A DNA stretch of 48,372 nucleotides from Centipeda felix (GTDB lineage Bacteria > Bacillota > Negativicutes > Selenomonadales > Selenomonadaceae): assembly GCF_900186465.1 (NCBI RefSeq), contig NZ_LT891956.1, positions 1 through 48,372 on the forward strand, written 5' to 3'. The translations under genes and the position numbers were made by a program. The notes beneath the pieces were generated by a model. That model worked only from the letters and a program-made list of their open reading frames with translations. It was not told the DNA's origin and did not search any database. Below, piece by piece: positions 34,123 to 44,090 of the stretch (position 1 is its first letter; each line of letters starts with the position of its first letter).

Positions 34123-34283
34123 GGAATCGCTGATAAAATGAGGTCTGCCATATTGACGTAGATTTTTTGTCCGATTGAGGCAGCAAGCCGGACGCATAGC
34201 AAAGGCTATGTGGAGGATTTGCTAACGAAAAGCGGGCGAAAAAGATGCGTTAAGATGGTAGCGCCGAATTTATCAGTGCTTCC
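34123..34283 (+). repeat. MITE-like repeat, copy B, with TTAA flanks
   Basis: A 161-bp element with terminal inverted repeats GGAATCGCTGATAAA and TTTATCAGTGCTTCC. It is bounded on both sides by TTAA (34119-34122 and 34284-34287), a likely target duplication. Internal hairpins are GTCCG/CGGAC and CATAGC/GCTATG. It is inserted against the T-tract of the operon terminator. The remaining 34288-34348 holds nothing recognisable. Confidence 0.85.
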
Positions 34284-34348
34284 TTAATATGTGATGTTGT
34301 TAATAATCAAGTTGGAACGTCCCAGCAAAGAGGCTTTGTTTTTCCCCA

Positions 34349-35444
34349 TTACTGTTTCCCGTGAATTAGTCCCAATGCGAGCTCGGCGTTGCGTGCGGCG
34401 AGGCTGCGCATCTGTGCGAGGAGGTCCGCGTTCGCCGCCGTAAATTCGCTGCGTGCCGCCCATTTGCGGCGGACTTCCTTGAGGACGCTCACGGTGGTGA
34501 TGTCCTGCAGGTCGTTGACGGGTTTTTCCCCGATGGAGCGCAGGAAGCGGTCGACCTTCGGATCGTAGGAGATGCCGATCATGGGGACGCCCATGACACC
34601 TGCAAAGATGAGGGCGTGCAGGCGCACGCCGATCATGAGGTCCATGTTCGCGACGAGGGAGAGGAGCTCTGCGGTGGTGTATTCGCCCGTGAGGACGGTG
34701 CAGTCCTCCTTTGTCCATGCGGCGACGGTCTCCGCCGTCCGCACGTCCTCGGGGTACTGCATGGGGAGAAAGATGACGCGTGCATCGAGCTCGCGGACGA
34801 TGGCGTCGCTGATCTCGGCAAGGATTTCCTTGTAGTGCTGCCAGCCCTGCCAGTCGCGTACGGAGATGCCAACGACGGGGCGCGCGCCGTCCGCTCCGCA
34901 GGCGGCGAGGATGGCGCCCTGCCTCGCGCCCGACGGGATGGATGCCGAGTACGGGGTCGGCGGTGCACTCCATCGGCGGACGGCGGATGCCGAGGCGGCG
35001 CAGCTCTGCCATGGAGCCCTCGTCGCGCACGGTAATGAGGGAGACGCGGTTGCCGAGCCAGCGCATGCAGCGGCAGGCGAATTTCCCCGTGACGGGACCG
35101 ATGCCCTGCGCGTAGAGCATCGTGCGTTTGCCGAGGAGGAGGGCAAGCAGGATGACCGCCATGTAGTAGTAGAGACTGCGGCGGCTCGTGACGTTCTGGA
35201 GCAGGCTGCCGCCGCCGCTGATGAGGAGGTCGGCGTGCCGCATGGCGCGGAAGATTCCGCGCGCGTCAAGCGAGCCGACCGCATGGACGCCGTGGCGCCG
35301 CTCAGTGTCGGCAGGGTTGGCTGAGATGACCGTGATATGAAGTTCCGGGTCCAAATCTCCGAGCACCTCGAGCATCGCCGCGAGCATGGCCTCATCGCCC
35401 GCGTTCTTCGCACCATAGTACCCGGATACAACGATCCGCTTCAT
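34349..35444 (-). pseudogene. csaB: polysaccharide pyruvyl transferase CsaB, frameshifted
   Basis: The start at 35444 gives MKRIVVSGYYGAKNAGDEAM, the CsaB N-terminus, and the frame continues through SGGGSLLQ to DPVLGIHPVGREAGR. The C-terminal half (QGAILAACGADGARP, then VGISVRDWQGW and IGVRLHALIFAGVMGVP) is in the next frame, so one base is gained or lost near 34915-34935. CsaB adds pyruvate ketals to a secondary cell-wall polymer that SLH-domain proteins bind, and in diderm Firmicutes this can tether the outer membrane. Either a sequencing/assembly error or a true inactivation; everything else in both halves looks functional. Confidence 0.82.
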
Positions 35445-35537
35445 CAGGTAAAGCGCCCTCCGTTCCGTTTTCCCATTCCTATGACGATTTTCCTGCGCCG
35501 CCCATGGCGCCCCTTCCACCATGCTCCGCATGGTCCC

Positions 35538-35562
35538 CCTCCCCCGTGTCGCACGGGGGAGG
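35538..35562. repeat. GC-rich hairpin repeat
   Basis: CCTCCCCCGTG/GCACGGGGGAGG, a single unit of the GC-rich palindrome family, directly left of the R2 element. Confidence 0.75.
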
Positions 35563-35602
35563 CTTTTGTTTCACCGTAATCGCAGCCATGCAGTACTCCG
35601 TA

Positions 35603-35903
35603 GCAAACCCTAGTGGAGCGAGCGGAAGAGAGGGCACGTTCTGCCCCCCTGCGGATTTTAACCGTTTAAGCGAAGCGCGTTTGGAATCCGCAGGTATTGG
35701 GGAATCACGAACGCAATGATGCTGTTCAGATTGGTGCAGATTTTCCGTCCTATCAAGGAGATAAACCGGAAGCATAGCGGTGGCTATGCTGAGGATTTAT
35801 CGACACAGAGAGGGCGAAAAAGATGTGCCAAGATGGACAACTGAATGCGTCCGTGATTCCCTCGCAGATAAGTGCCCGACCGCTTGCGTAACGAGGGTTC
35901 TGC
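35603..35903 (+). repeat. R element, copy 2 (long palindrome), interrupted by MITE copy C
   Basis: It starts GCAAACCCTAGTGGAGCGAG and ends near GGGTTCTGC. The central stem CTGCGGATT (35649-35657) pairs with AATCCGCAG (35685-35693) around the family loop AAGCGAAGCGCGTTT (35668-35682). The right arm continues after the 160-bp MITE at 35701-35860. Without the insert it is ~141 bp, matching the other copies. Confidence 0.82.
35701..35860 (+). repeat. MITE-like repeat, copy C, nested in R2
   Basis: 160 bp with terminal inverted repeats GGAATCACGAACGCA and TGCGTCCGTGATTCC. It shares the inner GGGCGAAAAAGATG and AAGATGG strings and a GCATAGC/GCTATGC hairpin with copies A and B. The stem GTCCG/CGGAC of A and B is here TTCCG/CGGAA, a compensated change. 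Confidence 0.83.
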
Positions 35904-35979
35904 GAGGAGTAGCAGGGCACTCATACACGGATGCCGAGCGAGGTCCTCTCGCAGGGGAGGCTTCGTTTACGGCAGCAGT

Positions 35980-38031
35980 TCAACCAGCCCGCTTCACCCG
36001 CTCCAAGAGTCCATTCCACGCCGCGACGAGGGCGACGAGGACGGCACCGATCGCACCGCCGAGGAAGATGCCGCCGATGCCGCGCACGAGCGACATCTCG
36101 ATCGGCGTGCGCATGTGTGCGAACGTCTCGACCATGGAGCCCTGTCCGATGGTTGCCACGAGGACGAGGGCAAAGATGATCCACGTCCGCCACCGCCGTA
36201 CCGCCGCGCAGAGTGCGAGCAGGAAGGCGGGGTGTCCGATCATGAACTCCTTCGTGCGCGGACGTGCGTAGAAGAGCTGCTCGAGCGCGGCGCGCATTTT
36301 CAGCTCGATCCCGGGCACGGGCATTCCTGAGGTGTGCCCACTGCGCAGGACGAGGACGATGAGCGCGCCGATGAGGACAAGGCCGCCGAGGAGCGAGCCG
36401 ATGCGCACGGGGGTCGCGAGTATCTCGCGCACCTGTCCGAGGACGCCCGCCGACGCGTCGAACTGCCCATCAAAGATATCAAAGCGCTGCATGAACGCAA
36501 TCGCCACGAGCACCATCGGCAGGACAAAGGTCAGCTTGATCCCGCGGAAGATGTCGAACTCGAGGAGATAGCGCGTATCGACGAGTGAGCCTGAGAGATA
36601 GCCCGCGCCGACGAGGGAGAGCGCACTCGTGATGCCGAGGAGCACCCAGCCCGCGACGATGATGCGCCATGTGGGCGTATCCTTTGCGAAACGCCGTCCG
36701 CCGAGGAGATCGAGCAGCCCCGTGATGGCGAGTGCCGGAAAGAGGTTCGCGCTCGCGAGTGCCGCGAGCATGCGGATCTTGCTCCCCGCACCGAGCAGGA
36801 CGGGCATCATACCGATGAGCGCGAGCACGACGAAGGCGAGGAGCACTGCACGACGGCGGCGGTTCAGCGCCGGAATGACGAGCGAGAGATAGAGCACGCC
36901 CGCCGCGGCGACACCCATGATGACGAGTGCGCGCAGGAGGCGGGACGGCGCGTAGTCCGCAAACGTCCCCGCATGGCCAAGGGCAAAGCCGTGTGCCTCA
37001 AGTGCCTTGCGCGTATCGGTGAAGTACTTCATATTCGTCTCAAGGAGAGACATATTGGGCGCAGGCGTATCATAGATGCGCAGGAGATTGATGCGGATGT
37101 TGCGCTCCTCATCCGTCGTCACCCAGCGCTCGACCGCCTCGGCGATCTTGAGTTTTTTCTGCTCATCGGGCGGGATGGCGTAGAGACGCGCGACGTGCTC
37201 CTCTCCGAGCCCCTTTGCGATCTCGTCCATCCCCTGCTGACGGTAGAACTGCAGCTGCGTGATGCCCTCGATCAGGCCGAGCGTCAGCCGACGCTCCTTC
37301 ATCTCGTCGATGGTCGTCTGCAGTGCCTTCGGTGCGCCGAGCGTCTCCTGTCCCGAGAAGACAATGGCAGAGACACGGATGCCCTCCATGCGGTCAAAGA
37401 CAGCGCGTACATCATCCGGCGTGCAGTCGTGGTAGTTCGACGGGCGCGCGAGTACGTCAAAACCTGCTGCGTTGACGGCGCGCATCTCGTCCGCCGGCAT
37501 CCCGATGTTCTGTTTCAGGAACGCCTCATAGAACGCCTTGACCGCGATGACCTCCTCATCGCCGACCGTATCGACGGTGACGCGATCCGCGCCGAAACGG
37601 CGCAGGAGGTCATCCTTTAGCTGTGCGTAGGTCTCGGGGTCGCTCCCCACGACGTAGACCTCCGTGCCGACGATCTTCCCCTCGTCCACCAGCGTGCGCC
37701 AGCGCGGATCCATGAGCATCCCGCTGTGATAGCGCGCGAGGATGTCCGCGCCCGAGAGGACGGCCGCCTTGCCGTTCGCGTTGAACTTCTTAAACGTCGT
37801 CTCATAGACGGCGAGCGAGGTGATGCCCGCCTCCTTTGCCTGAGCGAGCACCTCATCGGCGGGGAGCCCCTCGCGCTGTGCGAGCTCCAAAAGCCCCTCG
37901 TAGTCGATGGCGAGCTCCACCGTGCGCGAGTTCACCTCGACGGCGTGCCGCTGGAAGCCGATCACGACACTCGCGACAAAGCCGATGAGAATCGCCGCCA
38001 GCAGAATCGGATGATAGTAAAATTTCTTCAT
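35980..38031 (-). CDS. DUF5693-family membrane protein
   Basis: 683 aa. One N-terminal membrane segment (residues ~8-25), then a large outward-facing domain (~30-375) with EVLAQAKEAGITSLAVYETT and glycosidase/deacetylase-like secondary structure, then eight or more membrane helices (~380-675). This two-part layout is that of DUF5693 proteins, which regularly sit beside csaB in Firmicutes; here it is directly upstream of csaB on the same strand. It probably helps export or assemble the pyruvylated wall polymer. That is inference from neighbourhood; no catalytic motif was recognised. Confidence 0.82.
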   Translation of the reverse strand: MKKFYYHPILLAAILIGFVASVVIGFQRHAVEVNSRTVELAIDYEGLLELAQREGLPADEVLAQAKEAGITSLAVYETTFKKFNANGKAAVLSGADILARYHSGMLMDPRWRTLVDEGKIVGTEVYVVGSDPETYAQLKDDLLRRFGADRVTVDTVGDEEVIAVKAFYEAFLKQNIGMPADEMRAVNAAGFDVLARPSNYHDCTPDDVRAVFDRMEGIRVSAIVFSGQETLGAPKALQTTIDEMKERRLTLGLIEGITQLQFYRQQGMDEIAKGLGEEHVARLYAIPPDEQKKLKIAEAVERWVTTDEERNIRINLLRIYDTPAPNMSLLETNMKYFTDTRKALEAHGFALGHAGTFADYAPSRLLRALVIMGVAAAGVLYLSLVIPALNRRRRAVLLAFVVLALIGMMPVLLGAGSKIRMLAALASANLFPALAITGLLDLLGGRRFAKDTPTWRIIVAGWVLLGITSALSLVGAGYLSGSLVDTRYLLEFDIFRGIKLTFVLPMVLVAIAFMQRFDIFDGQFDASAGVLGQVREILATPVRIGSLLGGLVLIGALIVLVLRSGHTSGMPVPGIELKMRAALEQLFYARPRTKEFMIGHPAFLLALCAAVRRWRTWIIFALVLVATIGQGSMVETFAHMRTPIEMSLVRGIGGIFLGGAIGAVLVALVAAWNGLLERVKRAG

Positions 38032-38149
38032 CTAAAATAAGTCCTTCGATATAATGCAGCGTCCATGCTGCGCGCTCTGTATCAAATAAGTGTGAAAATG
38101 AGGGTGAAAAATAATGGTATCTATTCCCACGCAGGCTGCGGTGACAGCA

Positions 38150-38285
38150 GCAAACCCTAGTGGAACGAGCGAGGAAAACGTGCGGTACACCCCGACGAAT
38201 TTCTTCGTCCAAGCGAAGCGCGTTTAGAAATTCGTCGGTATTTAAGTGTACAAGCACGTGATCGCTCGTGCAGCGAGGCGTTTGC
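38150..38285 (+). repeat. R element, copy 1 (intact long palindrome)
   Basis: A 136-bp uninterrupted copy. It folds as one long hairpin: GCAAAC/GTTTGC, CGAGCGA/TCGCTCG, ACGTGC/GCACGT, TACAC/GTGTA and GACGAATTTCT/AGAAATTCGTC around the loop AAGCGAAGCGCGTTT (38211-38225). It fills most of the gap between the LmeA-like and DUF5693 genes. No ORF is present. Confidence 0.85.
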
Positions 38286-38305
38286 GATGTTACCGCACCG
38301 AAGCC

Positions 38306-38980
38306 TTACTTTCCAGCCGTCAGCACCACCACGCCGTCCCGCGCCTCGACGCTCTCAAAGGCGAGCCCGAGAGGCAGACTGTTGGCACGCGCGACAAGAA
38401 TGTCGGGGAGGATGCTGTCGAGGCTCAGTGCATTCAGTCCGAGCCCGCGCGCGGAGATGCGGCGTGCCTTGTAGTAGAGATCGCCGTCCGCGACGCTGAA
38501 CGCGCCGTCGATGGTCACGTCAAACGTCTGCCCGAGCGCCTTCGTCTCTGCCGTTGCGAGCACCTTGCCGGGCTCCACCTTCACCTCGACGCCCTCGAAC
38601 TTGCCCGAGGAGCTGCCGATCAGCTCGCGCACGGCATCGGCATCGACGACGCCGCGCATCTGGACGCTGTCGGCGGAGGTGAGTTCCACCTTGTGCTCGC
38701 GCAGGAGGGTCATCATATCCACCTTGAGCCCCGTGCCGCTGACGGTCAGCTCACGCACGAAGAGCTTGCCGACGCGTCCCTGCCGCATGACGCCGTCGAC
38801 GGCACCGATCTCACCGAAGACGAGACGCGGGCTGTCCGTGATGGAGATCTGCACATCCTCCGCCGCCGTCTGCTGCTTCAGCGCATCGACGATGTGCTCC
38901 TCGACGACGGTCGGCAGGACGAATACCGCTCCCGCCGCAATCAGCGCGAGGATGAGAATGGCCGTGACTGCCTTCCACAT
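38306..38980 (-). CDS. LmeA-like (DUF2993) phospholipid-binding protein
   Basis: 224 aa from the ATG at 38980, which follows AGGAGGGTT; the open frame extends upstream through repeat DNA but without a ribosome site. An N-terminal signal/anchor helix (residues ~4-24) precedes a domain with the DUF2993 features: FVRELTVSGTGLKVDM, a Val/Ala-rich middle and a KARRISARGLGLNAL segment. Family members bind phospholipid-like molecules at the cell envelope. It is co-oriented with DUF5693 and csaB, fitting an envelope role. The ligand is unknown. Confidence 0.75.
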   Translation of the reverse strand: MWKAVTAILILALIAAGAVFVLPTVVEEHIVDALKQQTAAEDVQISITDSPRLVFGEIGAVDGVMRQGRVGKLFVRELTVSGTGLKVDMMTLLREHKVELTSADSVQMRGVVDADAVRELIGSSSGKFEGVEVKVEPGKVLATAETKALGQTFDVTIDGAFSVADGDLYYKARRISARGLGLNALSLDSILPDILVARANSLPLGLAFESVEARDGVVVLTAGK

Positions 38981-39001
38981 GATGAACCCTCCTGTCAATA
39001 A

Positions 39002-39283
39002 TCGCCTCCCCTGCCACAGCGGGGGAGGGGAACCGCGCAAGCGGTGGAAGGGGCACCTCAGACGACTGCAATGATGCGTCTGCATCGATGCAGATGTTCC
39101 TCAGGCACCGGCGCCCCTATCGGCACGCGAAGCGTGCCACATACTGACCTGTCCGAGAGGCAAGTCCATCGGACGCAGCCGATTCGGGTAATAGGTCGTA
39201 CGGGAAAACGTCCCAAGAGTATGAGCGATAGCGAAATACGATTGGTCGACGTTGACCGCTCCCCCATTGCGATGGGGGAAGCC
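39002..39283. repeat. GC-rich palindrome pair interrupted by S element copy 2
   Basis: Left unit (CCTCCCCTG...CGGGGGAGG with ACCGC/GCGGT) and right unit (GGCACGC/GCGTGCC, CCCCCATTGCGATGGGGG) mirror the pair at 14593-14752. The right unit is split exactly between GTGCCAC and CTCCCCC by the S element. No gene is seen in this 312-nt gap. Confidence 0.8.
39144..39260 (+). repeat. S element, copy 2
   Basis: ~117 bp, the most diverged copy. Stems are kept: GACCT/AGGTC outer stem, GTCC-ATC-GGAC, and GGGAAAACGTCCC. It ends GACGTTGACCG like the other two copies. Confidence 0.83.
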
Positions 39284-39292
39284 AAACTTCTC

Positions 39293-40399
39293 TTAAAACT
39301 CGTGATTTGCCTTGGCGTTGAGATACGCGCGGATGAATGGGTCGAGTTCGCCGTCCATGACCGCCTGCACGTTGCCCGTCTCGGCGTTCGTGCGCACGTC
39401 CTTCACCATCGTATAGGGCTGGAACACGTAGGAGCGGATCTGGCTGCCCCACTCGATCTTCTGCTGGACACCCTCGAGCTTTGCGATCTCCTCTTCCTTT
39501 TTCTCCTGTTCGAGCTCAAAGAGCTTCGCGCGGAGCATCTTCATGCACTGCTCCTTGTTCTGGAGCTGTGAGCGCTCATTCTGGCACTGCACAACGATGC
39601 CCGTCGGCTCATGCGTCATGCGCACGGCGGACGAGGTCTTGTTGATGTGCTGTCCGCCCGCGCCGCTCGCGCGATAGTAGTCGACGCGCACATCGTCCAT
39701 GTTGATCGGCACCTCGACCGCGTCGTCGATCTCGGGCATGACATCGCACGCGGAGAACGACGTGTGTCGCCGTGCCTGCGAGTCAAACGGCGAGATGCGC
39801 ACGAGACGGTGTACGCCTTTCTCCGACTTCAAAAAGCCATAGGCGTTGTGCCCCTTGATAAAAAGCGTTGCGGACTTGACGCCCGCCTCATCGCCCGGCT
39901 GCAGGTCGGCCGTCTCCACGGTAAAGCCGTGTCGCTCCGCCCAGCGTCCATACATGCGGAGGAGCATCTGCGTCCAGTCCTGCGCCTCCGTTCCGCCCGC
40001 GCCAGCATGGAGCGTCAGGATGGCATCGTTCGCATCGTAGTCGCCCGAGAGCAGCACCTCGAGCTGCAGCGTCTCAAGCCCCTCCGTGATGAGGTCGAGC
40101 TCGGCGCGGATATCGTCCTCCATGGACGCATCCCCCTCCTCGATGCCCATCTCGTAGAGCGTCTCGGCATCCTCGTACTTTGCCATAAGCCCCTTGTAGG
40201 TATCGACGCCGCCCTTCAGCGCGGCGAGTTCCTGATTCAGCTTCTGCGCCGCCGCCGCGTCATCCCAAAAGGACGGCTCGCCCATCTTGTACTCGAGCTC
40301 GGCGATCTTCTCCTCCTTCGCGGGGATCTCGAGCGAGATGCGCATCTGATCGAGCTTTTCGCCCAGATCATTCAGTGTCGGTTTCAGATCTTCCAGCAT
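39293..40399 (-). CDS. prfB: peptide chain release factor 2
   Basis: 368 aa. It contains the GGQ peptidyl-hydrolysis loop (SGAGGQHINKTSSAVR) and the SPF stop-codon recognition tripeptide (VRISPFDSQARRHTSF), so it is RF2, reading UGA and UAA. The N-terminal coiled region runs without interruption: the in-frame UGA and slippery CUU around codon 25 that drive autoregulatory frameshifting in many bacteria are absent. It is adjacent to secA, a common order (secA-prfB) in Firmicutes, though here repeats separate them. Confidence 0.95.
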   Translation of the reverse strand: MLEDLKPTLNDLGEKLDQMRISLEIPAKEEKIAELEYKMGEPSFWDDAAAAQKLNQELAALKGGVDTYKGLMAKYEDAETLYEMGIEEGDASMEDDIRAELDLITEGLETLQLEVLLSGDYDANDAILTLHAGAGGTEAQDWTQMLLRMYGRWAERHGFTVETADLQPGDEAGVKSATLFIKGHNAYGFLKSEKGVHRLVRISPFDSQARRHTSFSACDVMPEIDDAVEVPINMDDVRVDYYRASGAGGQHINKTSSAVRMTHEPTGIVVQCQNERSQLQNKEQCMKMLRAKLFELEQEKKEEEIAKLEGVQQKIEWGSQIRSYVFQPYTMVKDVRTNAETGNVQAVMDGELDPFIRAYLNAKANHEF

Positions 40400-40451
40400 A
40401 GTTTATTCCTTAAAATGTAAGTTCAACGTGATATAACAACGGACCGTTCAA

Positions 40452-40510
40452 AGCGCCCCCACCGGCTCACTCCGTTCGCCACCTCCCCCGTACCGACGGG
40501 GGGAGGCTTT
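40452..40510. repeat. GC-rich palindromic repeat
   Basis: CCTCCCCCGT/ACGGGGGGAGG with the upstream GCGCCCCCACCGGCTCAC half, same family as 14593-14752. Confidence 0.75.
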
Positions 40511-40543
40511 CGTATTCAGTAGAATGCGGCAGGATGCTCATAA

Positions 40544-40799
40544 GCAAACCCTAGCGGAGCAAGTGAGTAAATACTGACCTGTCCAAGAAGCAAGTCCGTA
40601 GGACGAAGCTGATTGGGAAACAGGTCGTATGGGAAAACGTCCCAAGAACACAAACGTCAGCGAAGTGTGATTGGATGACGTTGACCGCTCGGGCGACTCG
40701 CCCCCGGCGTACTTCTTTCGTTCAAGCGTAGCGCGTTTAAGAAGTGCGCCAGTATTTAGGCGAACGAGCACGCGATCACTTGCGCAACGAGGCGTTTGC
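40544..40799 (+). repeat. R element, copy 3, interrupted by S element copy 3
   Basis: It starts GCAAACCCTAGCGGAGCAAG and ends GCGTTTGC. The central stem GCGTACTTCTT (40707-40717) pairs with AAGAAGTGCGC (40739-40749) around loop AAGCGTAGCGCGTTT. Its left arm is split by the S element; without it the length is ~140 bp. Confidence 0.83.
40574..40689 (+). repeat. S element, copy 3, nested in R3
   Basis: 116 bp, nearly identical to copy 1. Stems: GACCTGT/ACAGGTC, GTCC-GTA-GGAC, GGGAAAACGTCCC and AACGTCA/TGACGTT. Confidence 0.87.
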
Positions 40800-40827
40800 G
40801 TTGAGCATCCGTCGCAAAGCCTAATAA

Positions 40828-43463
<2,636 letters not shown>

Positions 43464-43523
43464 ATATTTCACACTCCTGTGCTGCTGGTCACCATAAACC
43501 GATTGAAAGACAGTATTCGTTTC

Positions 43524-43553
43524 ATTATAGCACACGGTAACGTCTTTGCACAA
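43524..43553 (-). promoter_or_regulatory. secA promoter
   Basis: Minus strand: TTGTGC (43548-43553), 18-nt spacer, TATAAT (43524-43529), about 60 nt before the TTG start. It ends within ~25 nt of the IS30-related DNA, so the insertion just spared it. Confidence 0.7.
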
Positions 43554-43574
43554 GAAATCTTCAAGAGCCCCCGT

Positions 43575-44090
43575 TCGTGGGCAAATTGCAAGTTTAATTG
43601 TCGCAAGGTCCCGTTAAACTTTTAGCGAGTTATATCATCGCAGCATACATATCATTTGCTGACTTATATCCGAAAATCTTGCGCGGATAGTTGTTAACCC
43701 AATCTTCGATCCGCTGCAGTTCCTTCGGCTTCAATTTGCTGAAGTCCGTTCCCTTGGGAAGAAACCTGCGCAGCATCCGATTTCCGTTTTCGTTGCTTCC
43801 ACGCTCCCAGCTGCTGTACGGATGCGCGTAATATACCTCGCCGCATTTGGCGGCACGCTTCATTCCTTCGCCATCCAAAAACGCTGACCCGTTGTCTGCC
43901 GTGATACTCTTGAATACGTGCGTAAAGTCTCCTTTGACGCGCCGCTGCAACCGACGAAGTGCTTGCAGTACTTCTTTTTGGCTCTTGTTCTTTATCAGAA
44001 CATAGAGTGATTTCCTCGTCTGCCGTTCGACCAATGTTAAAATTACCGGCTTTGTCCCTTTGCGACCGACAACCAAGTCAATATCTTACG
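43575..44090 (-). mobile_element. IS30-family insertion sequence remnant (3' part)
   Basis: A partial IS. The minus strand from ~44089 encodes the C-terminal DDE catalytic part of an IS30-type transposase, from DIDLVVGRKGTKP (first catalytic Asp) through SITADNGSAF (second Asp) to SSWERGSNENGN (Glu). It ends YKSANDMYAAMI at 43630. The N-terminal DNA-binding half is missing: the IS frame meets TAA just before DIDLVVG, where restriction-gene sequence begins. The terminal inverted repeat probably lies near 43577-43606 (GCAAATTGCAAGTTTAATTG). It cannot move on its own. Confidence 0.85.
43630..44088 (-). pseudogene. IS30-family transposase, N-terminally truncated
   Basis: About 150 codons of the integrase-like core remain, with all three catalytic acidic residues (D in DIDLVVG, D in TADNGS, E in WERGSNEN). 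No start codon with a ribosome site exists at the junction; the first Met is at 44076. It is a remnant and not an active gene. Confidence 0.85.

Noticed and set aside
43959-44090. Upstream extension of the res open frame
   Set aside because: It reads IS30 DNA in the wrong strand and frame; the true Res sequence begins only near 44091.
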